This document shows, in pieces, positions 42,378 to 50,439 of a stretch of 60,343 bases of DNA (positions are counted from its first letter, which is position 1; each line of letters starts with the position of its first letter). The stretch lies in assembly GCA_019359155.1 (NCBI GenBank), contig JAHHHV010000012.1, forward strand, positions 1 to 60,343. The letters run 5' to 3'. A program made the translations under genes and the position numbers. Under the pieces are notes generated by a model, which was not told the origin of the DNA, ran no database searches, and was given only the letters and a program-made list of their open reading frames with translations. Source of the DNA: Pegethrix bostrychoides GSE-TBD4-15B. Lineage in GTDB: Bacteria; Cyanobacteriota; Cyanobacteriia; Elainellales; Elainellaceae.

Positions 42378-44090
42378 ATGGTCAACCTCCTTCCCATTGT
42401 GCAGGCTTACGCCCACTACGCCAAAGCCAGCTTCGTCCGCAAGACCCGACAGCCGCTAGAGACCCAGTCGCAGTTTCTGCAAAAGCTGCTGCGCGTCCAG
42501 CAGGACACAGAGCTAGGCAAAACCTTCGGCCTCAGTGAAATTCGCAGCATCGACCAGTTCCGCGAGCGCGTGCCGATTCTGCCCTACAGCAGCTACGAGC
42601 CTTACACCGACCGAGTCGCGCTGGGCGAACCCAACGTGCTAAACGCCGATCCGGTGATCTATATCAACCTGACTAGCGGCTCGACCGGCAAACAGAAAAT
42701 GGTGCCTGTCACCCAGCGGTTCAAAGCCTCGCTGAACAAGTCTAATGCTACGGCTCTGGGCTTCTTTCTAGAGGTGTTTCCGCGCTACGCTGCTCAGTAC
42801 CCGGATCGCCGCCTAGAGTTTGGCAAAATTGTTTCGACCAACGCGATCCGGCTGCAAGGGCGCACGGCGGGCGGGGTCGAATATGGGCCGGTGACAGCAG
42901 GCAGCTTTCGGATGAATCGCTGGCTCTGCCAGCAGGCGTTTGCTCAGCCGCTGGACGCGATGGAACTTGGCGACGGGGTAAGCCGTCACTATCTCTGCCT
43001 GCTGTTTAGCCTGGTGAATCCGCAGGTGCGCGGCATTGTCGCCAACTTCCCGATGCTGATGCTCCGCACCTGTCAGTACCTCAACAAATACGCCGAGTCA
43101 CTGATTCAGGATATTGCCACGGGGCAGTTTGCCGACTGGCTGACGATTGAACCCGCTCTCAAAGCTAGCCTAATGCGGCAGTGGCGACCCAACCCCCAGC
43201 GCGCCGCCGAGCTGCGGCAAGTCCTGGAAATTGAAGGCAAGCTCACGCCCCGCAACGCTTGGAAGCAGCTCTCCCTGATTGGCACAGCGCTGGGCGGCAC
43301 ATCTGACTTTTACCTGAAGCGCTTTCCGGAGTATTTTGGCGATTTGCCTGTGTTTGGCGGCGTATACGGCACGGCTGAGGCCAACTTTGGGGTCTGCTAT
43401 GAGCTGAACCAAGAGGGCTGCATTCTGGCAATTGAGAGCGGCTTTTACGAGTTTGTGCCGCCTGACCAGTGGGAGGAGTCGCAGCCTAAGACGCTGCTGC
43501 CCAGTGAGGTGAAAGTGGGCGAGCAGTACCGGATTTTGCTCAGCAGCTACAGCGGCTTCTACCGCTACGACATTGGCGATGTGGTCGAGGTAACGGGCTT
43601 TTTTGAGCGCACGCCAATTATCGTGTTTCGGCATCGGCATGGCGGGCTGCTCTCCTCCACTACCGAAAAAACCACTGAATATCACCTGACTCAAACAATG
43701 CGTGCCTTACAGCAGGAGTTTGGGATGCTGCTAGATGATTTCTGCGTGACGCTCTCCGCGCAGGAGTTTCCAGCGCATTACCTGGTGAATATCGAGCTAG
43801 CAACAGGGCAAACGCTCGCAGATCCGGCAGCGTTTCTAATGCGGTTTGATGCGCTGCTGGGCGAATTCAACGATCAGTATCGGATGGTGCGGCAAGATGC
43901 TGTGCCCGTCCCCCGACTGCGGCTGCTCGCGCCCGGCAGCTTCACGATTGTCAAGCAGCGGTTGCTCCAGCGCGGCACCTCCGACTCGCAGCTCAAATTG
44001 CCGCATCTCAGCGAAGATCGGGAGTTTCTGGCGGATGTGACAGTTGAGCAGGAAATTCGGCTGCCGATGGATGTGGCGCTGCGGGGTTAG
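42378..44090 (+). CDS. GH3-type acyl-acid amido synthetase
   Basis: 570 residues of the GH3 (auxin-responsive promoter) family: acyl-adenylate-forming enzymes that join a carboxylic acid to an amino acid or amine. The P-loop-like motif is YINLTSGSTGKQKMVP (about 95-110), with YGTAEANFGVCYE and the YRYDIGDVVEVTGFFERTP hinge. Plants use it for jasmonate and auxin conjugation; bacterial members mostly have no known substrate. It stands apart from the gloA gene by an 87-bp gap with short repeats, and next to a PLP enzyme and a Rieske oxygenase. A route that makes or modifies an amino-acid conjugate is inference. Confidence 0.87.
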   Translation: MVNLLPIVQAYAHYAKASFVRKTRQPLETQSQFLQKLLRVQQDTELGKTFGLSEIRSIDQFRERVPILPYSSYEPYTDRVALGEPNVLNADPVIYINLTSGSTGKQKMVPVTQRFKASLNKSNATALGFFLEVFPRYAAQYPDRRLEFGKIVSTNAIRLQGRTAGGVEYGPVTAGSFRMNRWLCQQAFAQPLDAMELGDGVSRHYLCLLFSLVNPQVRGIVANFPMLMLRTCQYLNKYAESLIQDIATGQFADWLTIEPALKASLMRQWRPNPQRAAELRQVLEIEGKLTPRNAWKQLSLIGTALGGTSDFYLKRFPEYFGDLPVFGGVYGTAEANFGVCYELNQEGCILAIESGFYEFVPPDQWEESQPKTLLPSEVKVGEQYRILLSSYSGFYRYDIGDVVEVTGFFERTPIIVFRHRHGGLLSSTTEKTTEYHLTQTMRALQQEFGMLLDDFCVTLSAQEFPAHYLVNIELATGQTLADPAAFLMRFDALLGEFNDQYRMVRQDAVPVPRLRLLAPGSFTIVKQRLLQRGTSDSQLKLPHLSEDREFLADVTVEQEIRLPMDVALRG

Positions 44091-44135
44091 GGCTGTGAAG
44101 TTAGGGCTGTGGAGCTAGGGCTGCGGGGTTAGGGC
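44083..44135. repeat. Degenerate 15-bp tandem repeats at the GH3 stop
   Basis: Four units of the GTTAGGGCTGNGNNG type (GTTAGGGCTGTGAAG, GTTAGGGCTGTGGAG, CTAGGGCTGCGGG, GTTAGGGCAG) begin in the GH3 stop codon. Each contains the amber TAG, so repeated readthrough would again end quickly. Origin is probably slippage. Confidence 0.7.
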
Positions 44136-44177
44136 AGAGCGCTAGAATAAGGGCAGATCTAGCAAGAGGAAACCTCC

Positions 44178-44618
44178 ATGCGCCTACTACATACCATGCT
44201 GCGCGTCGGCAACCTGGACGAATCGCTGAAGTTTTACTGCGAGCTGCTGGGCATGAAACTGCTGCGCCGCAAAGACTATCCCGGCGGCGAGTTTACGCTG
44301 GCCTTTGTCGGCTATGGCGAGGAGTCCGACCACAGCGTCCTCGAACTCACCTACAACTGGGGCACCAATCATTACAACCTGGGCGATGCCTACGGCCATA
44401 TCGCTATCGGTGTGGACGACATCTACCAAACCTGCGAGCAGATCAAGGCGCAGGGCGGCAAAGTCACCCGCGAACCTGGCCCCATGAAGCATGGCAGCAC
44501 CGTGATTGCCTTTGTCGAAGACCCGAATGGCTATAAGGTTGAGCTGATTCAGGCTAAGCCGCAGTCTGCTGAGTCAAGCGAACCGACCGCCGAATCTAAA
44601 CAAACTGCCGCTGTCTAA
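44178..44618 (+). CDS. gloA: Lactoylglutathione lyase (glyoxalase I)
   Basis: Converts the methylglyoxal-glutathione hemithioacetal to S-lactoylglutathione. The 146-residue protein carries all four metal ligands at the E. coli numbering: His5, Glu56, His74 and Glu122, in [33 protein letters not shown] and GYKVELIQ. A Ser/Thr/Glu-rich tail of about 20 residues follows. GAGGAAACCTCC precedes the ATG. Whether it belongs with the GH3 gene or is independent is unclear. Confidence 0.95.
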   Translation: MRLLHTMLRVGNLDESLKFYCELLGMKLLRRKDYPGGEFTLAFVGYGEESDHSVLELTYNWGTNHYNLGDAYGHIAIGVDDIYQTCEQIKAQGGKVTREPGPMKHGSTVIAFVEDPNGYKVELIQAKPQSAESSEPTAESKQTAAV

Positions 44619-44712
44619 TGCCGTCTCAGCAGGAAAGACGCTTTAATTTTTCTTAACAGAACTACATAATTGATTAGAATGGGCTAAAGACGCATTCTAT
44701 AGCCGTTCATCC

Positions 44713-45756
44713 ATGCAGCTCAATCTCCCCAAATCCCGCCTCTCCTTCGCCCTGCTGCTGATTGCACCGTTTTTCCTCTGGGGGACAGCAATGGTAGCAA
44801 TGAAGGGAACGCTGGCGCATACCACGCCGCTGTTTATGGCCGGGGTGCGACTGTTTCCGGCAGGGCTATTGATTTTGCTGGCGGCGCTCTGGATGAAGCG
44901 TCCGCAGCCGCAGGGCTGGAAAGCTTGGGGCTGGATTACGCTGTTTGCTTTAGTCGACGGCATGCTGTTTCAGGGCTTTTTGGCCGAGGGCCTACAGCGC
45001 ACGGGCGCAGGTTTGGGTTCGGTGATGATTGACTCGCAGCCACTGGCGGTGGCGCTGATGGCTCGGCTGCTGTTCGGCGAGCAGGTGGGGCTTTGGGGCT
45101 GGCTAGGGTTAGGCTTTGGCATCTGTGGAATTAGCCTGCTGGGGATCTCCCCCGACTGGCTACTAGCGACTTGGCAGGACGGCGTGACGCTGGGGCTACC
45201 CGCCGCCGAGTTTTGGACAGGACTCTTTCAAAACGGACAGTGGCTGATGCTGCTGGCGGCGCTCTCAATGGCGACGGGCACGGTGATGGTGCGCTATGTC
45301 TGCCGCTATGCGGACGCAGTTTCAGCCACGGGCTGGCACATGGTGATTGGCGGTCTGCCCCTATTTTTGGGGTCGGCGCTGTGGGAGAGCAATTCCTGGC
45401 AAGCGCTGGACTGGGCAGACTGGATGGCGCTTGCATATTCGACGGTGTTTGGCAGCGCTCTGGCCTACGGTCTGTTTTTCTATTTTGCCTCCACCGGGAA
45501 TTTGACCAGCTTCAGCTCGCTGACTTTCCTGACTCCCGTCTTCGCGCTGCTGTTTGGCAATTTGTTTTTATCAGAAGTACTGGAGCCATTGCAGTGGGCA
45601 GGCGTTGGCTTGACGCTGATTAGCATTTATCTCATCAACCAGCGCGAGCAAATCTCCCAAAAGCTAGCCGAGCTGAACTGGGGTCGGCCTGCGGCAGAGC
45701 CCGTGGCAGAAACAATCGCCACCCTGCGAGATGCTGACTCAGAGTCGTCTGGCTGA
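44713..45756 (+). CDS. DMT superfamily (EamA) transporter
   Basis: 347 residues, ten predicted helices in two EamA halves: LLLIAPFFLWGTAMVAMKG (first half), GLGSVMIDSQPLAVALMARLLFGEQ, then the second half with MATGTVMVRYVC and FSSLTFLTPVFALLFGNLFLSEVLEP. Such proteins export amino acids, purines or drugs; no substrate is indicated. It ends 74 bp before the HEAT-repeat gene on the same strand. Confidence 0.9.
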   Translation: MQLNLPKSRLSFALLLIAPFFLWGTAMVAMKGTLAHTTPLFMAGVRLFPAGLLILLAALWMKRPQPQGWKAWGWITLFALVDGMLFQGFLAEGLQRTGAGLGSVMIDSQPLAVALMARLLFGEQVGLWGWLGLGFGICGISLLGISPDWLLATWQDGVTLGLPAAEFWTGLFQNGQWLMLLAALSMATGTVMVRYVCRYADAVSATGWHMVIGGLPLFLGSALWESNSWQALDWADWMALAYSTVFGSALAYGLFFYFASTGNLTSFSSLTFLTPVFALLFGNLFLSEVLEPLQWAGVGLTLISIYLINQREQISQKLAELNWGRPAAEPVAETIATLRDADSESSG

Positions 45757-45830
45757 TTTGAGTGAGCGGCAGCGAGGCTATCTGGAGCAGAGCAGTTAAA
45801 ATCAGGTTGTTGCCTGCAAGTGAACGCTCT

Positions 45831-46667
45831 ATGGTTGATGTCAAGTTGATGCTAGCTGCTGGTCTGATTAGCTTTGTAGCACTGTTCTCAAACGAAGTTG
45901 CCATAAGCCAGACCGCTAGCCCCAATAGCTTGACCGCCTCACCCATCAACCAGCCATCACAGGGCTTGAATCCCTGGTGGTCGCTGCTGCTGCTGCCTGT
46001 AGGCGGCGCTGCGGCTTTGCTCTGTCAGCGGCAAGCTCAGTCAACCCAGATTGCTCAGCCTGCTAGCGCAGCTTCCGTTCCGGCTCCGGAGCCTGTCACC
46101 CCCATCGAAGCACCATCCACCACAGTTGCCATCTCTCAGTCTTACACGGCCACCCGACTCGCCAAAATTGATATTGTCGAAGCGCTAGTGAGCGATCTGC
46201 AAAGCCCAGATGCTGCCAAGCGCCGCAAGGCCATATGGGAATTGGGACAGTCGGGCGACTCACGCGCCGTGCAGCCGCTGGTGGATTTGCTGCTAGATGC
46301 TGATTCACAGCAGCGAAGCTTGATTTTGGGCGCAGTGTCAGAAATCAACGCTCGCAGCCTGAAGCCCATGAACCGGGCGCTGATGCTGGCACTGCAAGAC
46401 GAAAGCCCAGACGTGCGGCGCAATGCCATTCGGGACGTAACGCGCGTCTATGAGCTGATGACCCAGGTGAGCCAGCTCTTGCAGTATGCAGCCAGCGACA
46501 GCGACAGCGAGGTACAGGAAACCGCGCATTGGGCTTTGAGTCAGCTCAACCGGATGCAGTCTCTTCCTCAGGCTCCAGCTTTGTCGCCCGACCCAAAACG
46601 TCCTGATTCGCCAGTGTTAGAGAGCAGCGACTCACTGGGCGCTAATCCCAGCGCTAATCCCAGTTAG
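45831..46667 (+). CDS. HEAT-repeat protein with N-terminal membrane segment
   Basis: 278 residues. The first 60 residues contain a signal-like start (MLAAGLISFVALFS) and a second hydrophobic run (WWSLLLLPVGGAAALLC). A Pro/Ala/Ser linker follows, then two to three HEAT repeats from about 115 to 240: VEALVSDLQSPDAAKRRKAIWELGQSGDSRAVQPLVDLLLD, SPDVRRNAIRDVTRVY, VQETAHWALSQL. HEAT/PBS-lyase repeats bind other proteins; in cyanobacteria some attach phycobilins (CpcE-type), but the family here is not resolved. I use the ATG at 45831. Its 3' end overlaps the small minus-strand gene by 14 bp. Confidence 0.8.
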   Translation: MVDVKLMLAAGLISFVALFSNEVAISQTASPNSLTASPINQPSQGLNPWWSLLLLPVGGAAALLCQRQAQSTQIAQPASAASVPAPEPVTPIEAPSTTVAISQSYTATRLAKIDIVEALVSDLQSPDAAKRRKAIWELGQSGDSRAVQPLVDLLLDADSQQRSLILGAVSEINARSLKPMNRALMLALQDESPDVRRNAIRDVTRVYELMTQVSQLLQYAASDSDSEVQETAHWALSQLNRMQSLPQAPALSPDPKRPDSPVLESSDSLGANPSANPS

Positions 46668-46815
46668 AGCGTTTGCTCTCTCGCTTTTTCAGAGATGCCA
46701 GCATCTGCTGCCGCACCGCAACCGCCCAGGCGTCAAAGTTGAAGCGCCCTTTATTTTGAAAATCCATTGCAGCCAGACGCTGCCGCTCCTCTACCTGCGT
46801 TTGATTGGTCACCAT
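46654..46815 (-). CDS. Small protein (53 aa), unknown function
   Basis: MVTNQTQVEERQRLAAMDFQ begins a Lys/Arg/Gln-rich helical peptide that contains NKGRFNFDAWAVAVRQQMLA. The protein-like look and codon use suggest a real gene; a conserved FNFDAWAVAVRQQM core is recalled from cyanobacteria but not verified. It has no clear ribosome site. It ends convergently inside the HEAT gene (14 bp overlap). 46816-47051 on its upstream side is AT-rich and otherwise empty. Confidence 0.5.
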   Translation of the reverse strand: MVTNQTQVEERQRLAAMDFQNKGRFNFDAWAVAVRQQMLASLKKRESKRSNWD

Positions 46816-47051
46816 TTGTTTTAGGAGAATTATTAAACCAATAACTTCTCCCAGTGTGACTCAATTTAAGAGCTTAATATATACCATATTGAACATATTT
46901 TGAACGGCTAATGCAAAGTTCACAGAAGCTCAATGCAGAAAATACATTGTCTCCAGACTGAGCGTTGTTTGGATATAAATTTCTATGCTAGGAATTCAAT
47001 TCTTGCAACCCATCAGTGATCTAGCGCACAATCTGATTCAGTCATGAGCTT

Positions 47052-47750
47052 TTAGTTCTCAGGATTAGCAGGTGCAGTTTTTTGAGCGTCGCGTGAGGGT
47101 GGGCCGCCAGATGAACCGCCAGATGAACCGCCAAAATCAACTCCGCCCGGCGGCAGGCCGTTTGGATTAGCGCTGTCTCCAGGGATGGATGGAAAGATCG
47201 AGGAGGGACTGCTAGGGCTGTTCAGGCCGGGGCTGTTCAGGCCGGGGTTGTTCAGGCCGGGGCTATTCAGGCCAGGAGTCGTAAAGCCAGGATTGCTCAA
47301 ATCAGGATTGTTGAGGCTGGGGGGATTGGTCGAGGGTGAGATGCCTTCACCCGGTAGCGTTGCCAGCGCCACCCGATCGCCACCTGCTGAGCGCAGCAGA
47401 TCGAGCACCTTGACCACGTCGTTGTAGCTGGCTGAGCGTGAGGCGTAAAGCACCATCATGCCTTCCGGGTTCTGCTGCCGAAAGCCGGTAATTGACTGCA
47501 AAAGCTGTGCCTCAGTCACGGGCGACTTCTCGACGTAGGTTTGGCCAATCGCATCGACGCTGACGATTAAAATTTGCCGCAGCTGAGTTGTGGCGCTAGC
47601 AGCGCGGGGTAGATCGACATTAATCGCGGCTTGGCGCGTCAGGGTGACTGCCGCCAGGATAAAAAAGGTGAGAATGCAAAAGATCACATCGATCAGCGGG
47701 ATGATCTCAATCCGCACGTCTGGCTCGGTCGATTCGTAGTCAAGTTTCAT
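47052..47750 (-). CDS. exbD: Biopolymer transport protein ExbD/TolR
   Basis: 232 residues. The single membrane helix (IEIIPLIDVIFCILTFFILAA) holds the proton-relay Asp, and the periplasmic domain (LPRAASATTQLRQILIVSVDAIGQTYV) follows. Family members are usually 130-150 residues; here a long C-terminal tail of Asn-Pro-Gly-Leu repeats (NPGLNSP type), then Gly/Ser-rich text, is added. It lies 36 bp downstream of exbB and completes a proton channel that powers a TonB-type or Tol-type system; no TonB gene is nearby. Confidence 0.88.
   Translation of the reverse strand: MKLDYESTEPDVRIEIIPLIDVIFCILTFFILAAVTLTRQAAINVDLPRAASATTQLRQILIVSVDAIGQTYVEKSPVTEAQLLQSITGFRQQNPEGMMVLYASRSASYNDVVKVLDLLRSAGGDRVALATLPGEGISPSTNPPSLNNPDLSNPGFTTPGLNSPGLNNPGLNSPGLNSPSSPSSIFPSIPGDSANPNGLPPGGVDFGGSSGGSSGGPPSRDAQKTAPANPEN
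47218..47322 (-). repeat. 15-bp tandem repeat inside exbD
   Basis: Seven contiguous 15-bp units, four near-perfect (CTGTTCAGGCCGGGG on the plus strand) and three diverged, encode five-residue units (PGLNS and variants) of the ExbD tail. They keep frame. Confidence 0.85.
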
Positions 47751-47786
47751 AGAGGCTCCTGTGGCGGCACTACATCACGGGTGGGG

Positions 47787-48545
47787 CTAGTCGTTGGCAG
47801 CGGGAGCGTCCACGATAGGCATCTGCGGCGGCATCTGAGACGAGACGGCAGAAACTTGCCGCTGCGAACGCGCCCAGCCTTTGCGATAGAGCAGCTCTAG
47901 CTCGTTGCCCGACTTGCGAAACAGCTTCGCCTGACTGCTGACAAAGCTCTGGAACAGGCGGTAAAAAACCAGCGCCGTGATTGCCACAACCATGCCGGTT
48001 GCCGTACTGACTAGCGCCTCAGAAATACCCAACGTTACGCCAGCAGTGGAGTCGGTGCCAATATCGCTGATTCTGATATCCTTGAGCGAGCGAATCAGAC
48101 CCAGCACTGTCCCTAGCAATCCCAGCAGTGGAGCCAGCGCAATCGTCGCCTCCAGCACCTTCTCGCCCCGCCGCATCGTGGCAATTTCTTCGTCAGCCGA
48201 GGCTTGCAGCGCCAGCTGAAACACCTCTGGATCAGAATCTTCGAGTTCGAGCGCCGAATGCAAAAACCGACCAACCGGCTGATTCACCGACTTGCGAGCA
48301 ATTTCGGTGGCTGCATCCCAGTCACGCCGAGCCGCCTCAATCACCCGCCCCGCAATCTCGCGTTCATGCGTCAGGATTTTTGACCAGAACCAGGCACGTT
48401 CAATAATGGTGCTTAGCGCCAAGAACGAGAGAAAGAGCAGGGGCAACATGGCTGGCCCGCCGCTAGAAAATAGCTCGGAAATACTCACGGCTCGATTGAC
48501 CTCCTGCAAAACGGCTGGTTTTGAATCTGGCGACTCCAGGTTCAA
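47787..48545 (-). CDS. exbB: MotA/TolQ/ExbB proton channel family protein
   Basis: 252 residues. Helix 1 is GGPAMLPLLFLSFLALSTIIERAWFW; the conserved EKVLEATIALAPLLGLLGTVLGLIRSL and ISEALVSTATGMVVAITALVFYRLF follow with the Thr/Ala of the proton path. With ExbD it forms the motor of energised outer-membrane import. The C-terminal 25 residues are charged. Gene order exbB-exbD on the minus strand, 36-bp gap. Confidence 0.92.
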   Translation of the reverse strand: MNLESPDSKPAVLQEVNRAVSISELFSSGGPAMLPLLFLSFLALSTIIERAWFWSKILTHEREIAGRVIEAARRDWDAATEIARKSVNQPVGRFLHSALELEDSDPEVFQLALQASADEEIATMRRGEKVLEATIALAPLLGLLGTVLGLIRSLKDIRISDIGTDSTAGVTLGISEALVSTATGMVVAITALVFYRLFQSFVSSQAKLFRKSGNELELLYRKGWARSQRQVSAVSSQMPPQMPIVDAPAAND

Positions 48546-48684
48546 ATAAAGCTTCTCAATTTTAGAGAGTTTCTGCCATCTTTTAGCATCCTTTCGGCTG
48601 GGCGGATCAGAATCGACCCTGATTGCCTCGGGGCTGCTTCAACTCTTTAGAGACTCAGATCTAGGCTAAAAGCTCCCCATTGCC

Positions 48685-48728
48685 CAAAAAAATCCTGCCT
48701 GAGTTTTGGTCAAGCAGGAGCCAGGATT
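48685..48728 (-). terminator. Intrinsic terminator of the 47-aa gene
   Basis: On the minus strand AATCCTG ... CAGGATT pairs across a loop that itself contains CCTGC/GCAGG, and a run of T follows. It is 11 bp past the stop of the 47-residue gene, which supports that gene as a real transcript. Confidence 0.8.
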
Positions 48729-48738
48729 GGAACTGAAA

Positions 48739-48882
48739 TTAGCCCCGCGTGCGGCGGATGTGATCCATCACCTGCTGCTTGCGCTGATCGGACATGGGAG
48801 CCGGAGACTTTCTGACAAAATCTCCGCTGCTGCGAGCCAGATGCTCCATGATGCGTTTCTTACGGTCGTCCATGTTTGCCAT
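48739..48882 (-). CDS. Small conserved protein (47 aa)
   Basis: MANMDDRKKRIMEHLARSSG then a KSPAPMSDQRKQQVMDHIRRTRG end. The two halves repeat DRKKRIMEHLARS / DQRKQQVMDHIRRT, an internal duplication. Short proteins with DRKQRVMEHL-like repeats occur in cyanobacteria; I recognise the pattern but know no role. Helical, basic, soluble. Supported by the terminator directly after it. A second start (Met4, 48873) is possible. Confidence 0.72.
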   Translation of the reverse strand: MANMDDRKKRIMEHLARSSGDFVRKSPAPMSDQRKQQVMDHIRRTRG

Positions 48883-48933
48883 TGTTGAAAACTGTTGAAG
48901 AGTGCTGAGCGAAGCTAATAAAACGGCGCGCTG

Positions 48934-50316
48934 TTAAAGCCCCAACATCACTTTAGCAAGGCTCAAGTAAATAAAAATCCCCAAAATGTCTACGACCGTC
49001 GTGATAAAGGGAGCAGACATCATCGCCGGGTCAAGGTGCAGAGCCTCGAACATGAAGGGCAGTGAAGCCCCAATGCAAGCCGCCAAAACGCAAATAAAGA
49101 TCAAGCTCACCCCCACCGTGATGCCTAGCGCCGACTCTCCCATCACCAGAAAGACCAGAAAAATCACCGCTGCCCCCAGCAGCACCCCCAGCAGCCCACC
49201 CGCAAAGGTTTCCCGCAGCACCACCCAGAGCGGCTTACGGTGCTTAAGTTCGTCAGTGCTGAGGCCGCGAATCACTACCGTTGAAGACTGCGCCCCGATG
49301 CTGCCCCCGGTGTCAATCAATAGCGGGGTGAAAAACGCCAGCGCCACCACTTCCTCTAGAATCTCCTCAAATTCTCGCATTACAAAAATCGTCAGGCTGT
49401 TGGTGACCAGCAAAATCGCCAGCCAGGGGAGCCGCTTGCGAACCACGGACAGCAGACTGGACTGAAAGTAGCTTTCGCCCTCAGTTTGGACGGCGTTCAT
49501 AGTGTAAATATCTTCAGTCGCTTCTGCTTGCACAATGTCAAGCGCATCATCGACCGTCACCACGCCGACTAAATTGCGTTCTCGATCTACAATCGGCAGC
49601 GCCACTAGGTCATAGCGCTGAATCAGCCGCGCTACTGCTTCTTGATCGGTATCGGTTTGGGCAAAGACGACCGTTTGATCCATCACGTCGGCCAATCTCT
49701 GCTCAGGCTCGGCCAGCAGCAGATCACGCAGCGAAGCCACACCCGACAAGGCGTGCTGGTCGTCTGTCATATAGATGTAGTAGCTGACTTCGCGATCGCA
49801 GGCCAACGTGCGAATGCGTGCCGCCGCCTCAGCGACCGTCAAGCCATCAAACAGCGAAATATACTCTGGCGTCATTAAGCGTCCGGCAGTTTCCGGCTTG
49901 TAGCCCAGCAGCAGCGAAGTCGCCTGACGTTCTTCTGGAGTGAGTTGGGGCAAAATCCGCCGCACAATCTGGGGCGGCAGCTCGTCAAACAGACTGACCC
50001 GCTTATCAGGAGCCATCTGGTTGACCACCTCTAAAATCTCCTGATCCTGAAATTCGGCAATCAGTGACTCCTGAATCGCCTTCGAGCAATCTTCATAGAC
50101 CTCCACCGCCTTGCCCTTGGGCAGTAGCCGAAAGGCGACGAGCTGCATAGGCTGCGGCAGTCCGGCAATCGCGTCGGCAACATCGACGGGCTGCACCGGA
50201 ATCAGCAGAGATTTGGCGGCTTCGTAGTCTCGCTGATGGATCAATAACCGCAGCTGCTCCCCAATCGTTTGACGGGGATCTGTCGTAGCAGATGGCTTAC
50301 TCGCTTGAGAAGGCAT
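48934..50316 (-). CDS. mgtE: Magnesium transporter MgtE
   Basis: 460 residues, complete. The N-domain (about 20-150) has the ALLIPVQPVDVADAIAGLP-type superhelix, two CBS domains follow (about 155-270, with VGVVTVDDALDIV), then a plug helix and five membrane helices carrying LLIDTGGSIGAQSSTVVIRGL and the final FITTVVDILGIFIYLSLAK. It takes up Mg2+, with gating by the CBS/N-domains. It is upstream of and on the same strand as the 47-aa gene, with a 51-bp gap. Confidence 0.94.
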   Translation of the reverse strand: MPSQASKPSATTDPRQTIGEQLRLLIHQRDYEAAKSLLIPVQPVDVADAIAGLPQPMQLVAFRLLPKGKAVEVYEDCSKAIQESLIAEFQDQEILEVVNQMAPDKRVSLFDELPPQIVRRILPQLTPEERQATSLLLGYKPETAGRLMTPEYISLFDGLTVAEAAARIRTLACDREVSYYIYMTDDQHALSGVASLRDLLLAEPEQRLADVMDQTVVFAQTDTDQEAVARLIQRYDLVALPIVDRERNLVGVVTVDDALDIVQAEATEDIYTMNAVQTEGESYFQSSLLSVVRKRLPWLAILLVTNSLTIFVMREFEEILEEVVALAFFTPLLIDTGGSIGAQSSTVVIRGLSTDELKHRKPLWVVLRETFAGGLLGVLLGAAVIFLVFLVMGESALGITVGVSLIFICVLAACIGASLPFMFEALHLDPAMMSAPFITTVVDILGIFIYLSLAKVMLGL

Positions 50317-50439
50317 AAGAAACCCTACGTAATCCGGTGAGAGTAAGATATCGCGAAGCTACTCAGGCGGTCTGTTTTGATGAACACAGCTCTCACCAGC
50401 GCTCTACGTAAACACCGCTGATTTTTGCAAGCTATCCTG

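Noticed and set aside
48706-48888. Plus-strand 60-codon frame
   Set aside because: It runs antisense to the better supported 47-residue gene.
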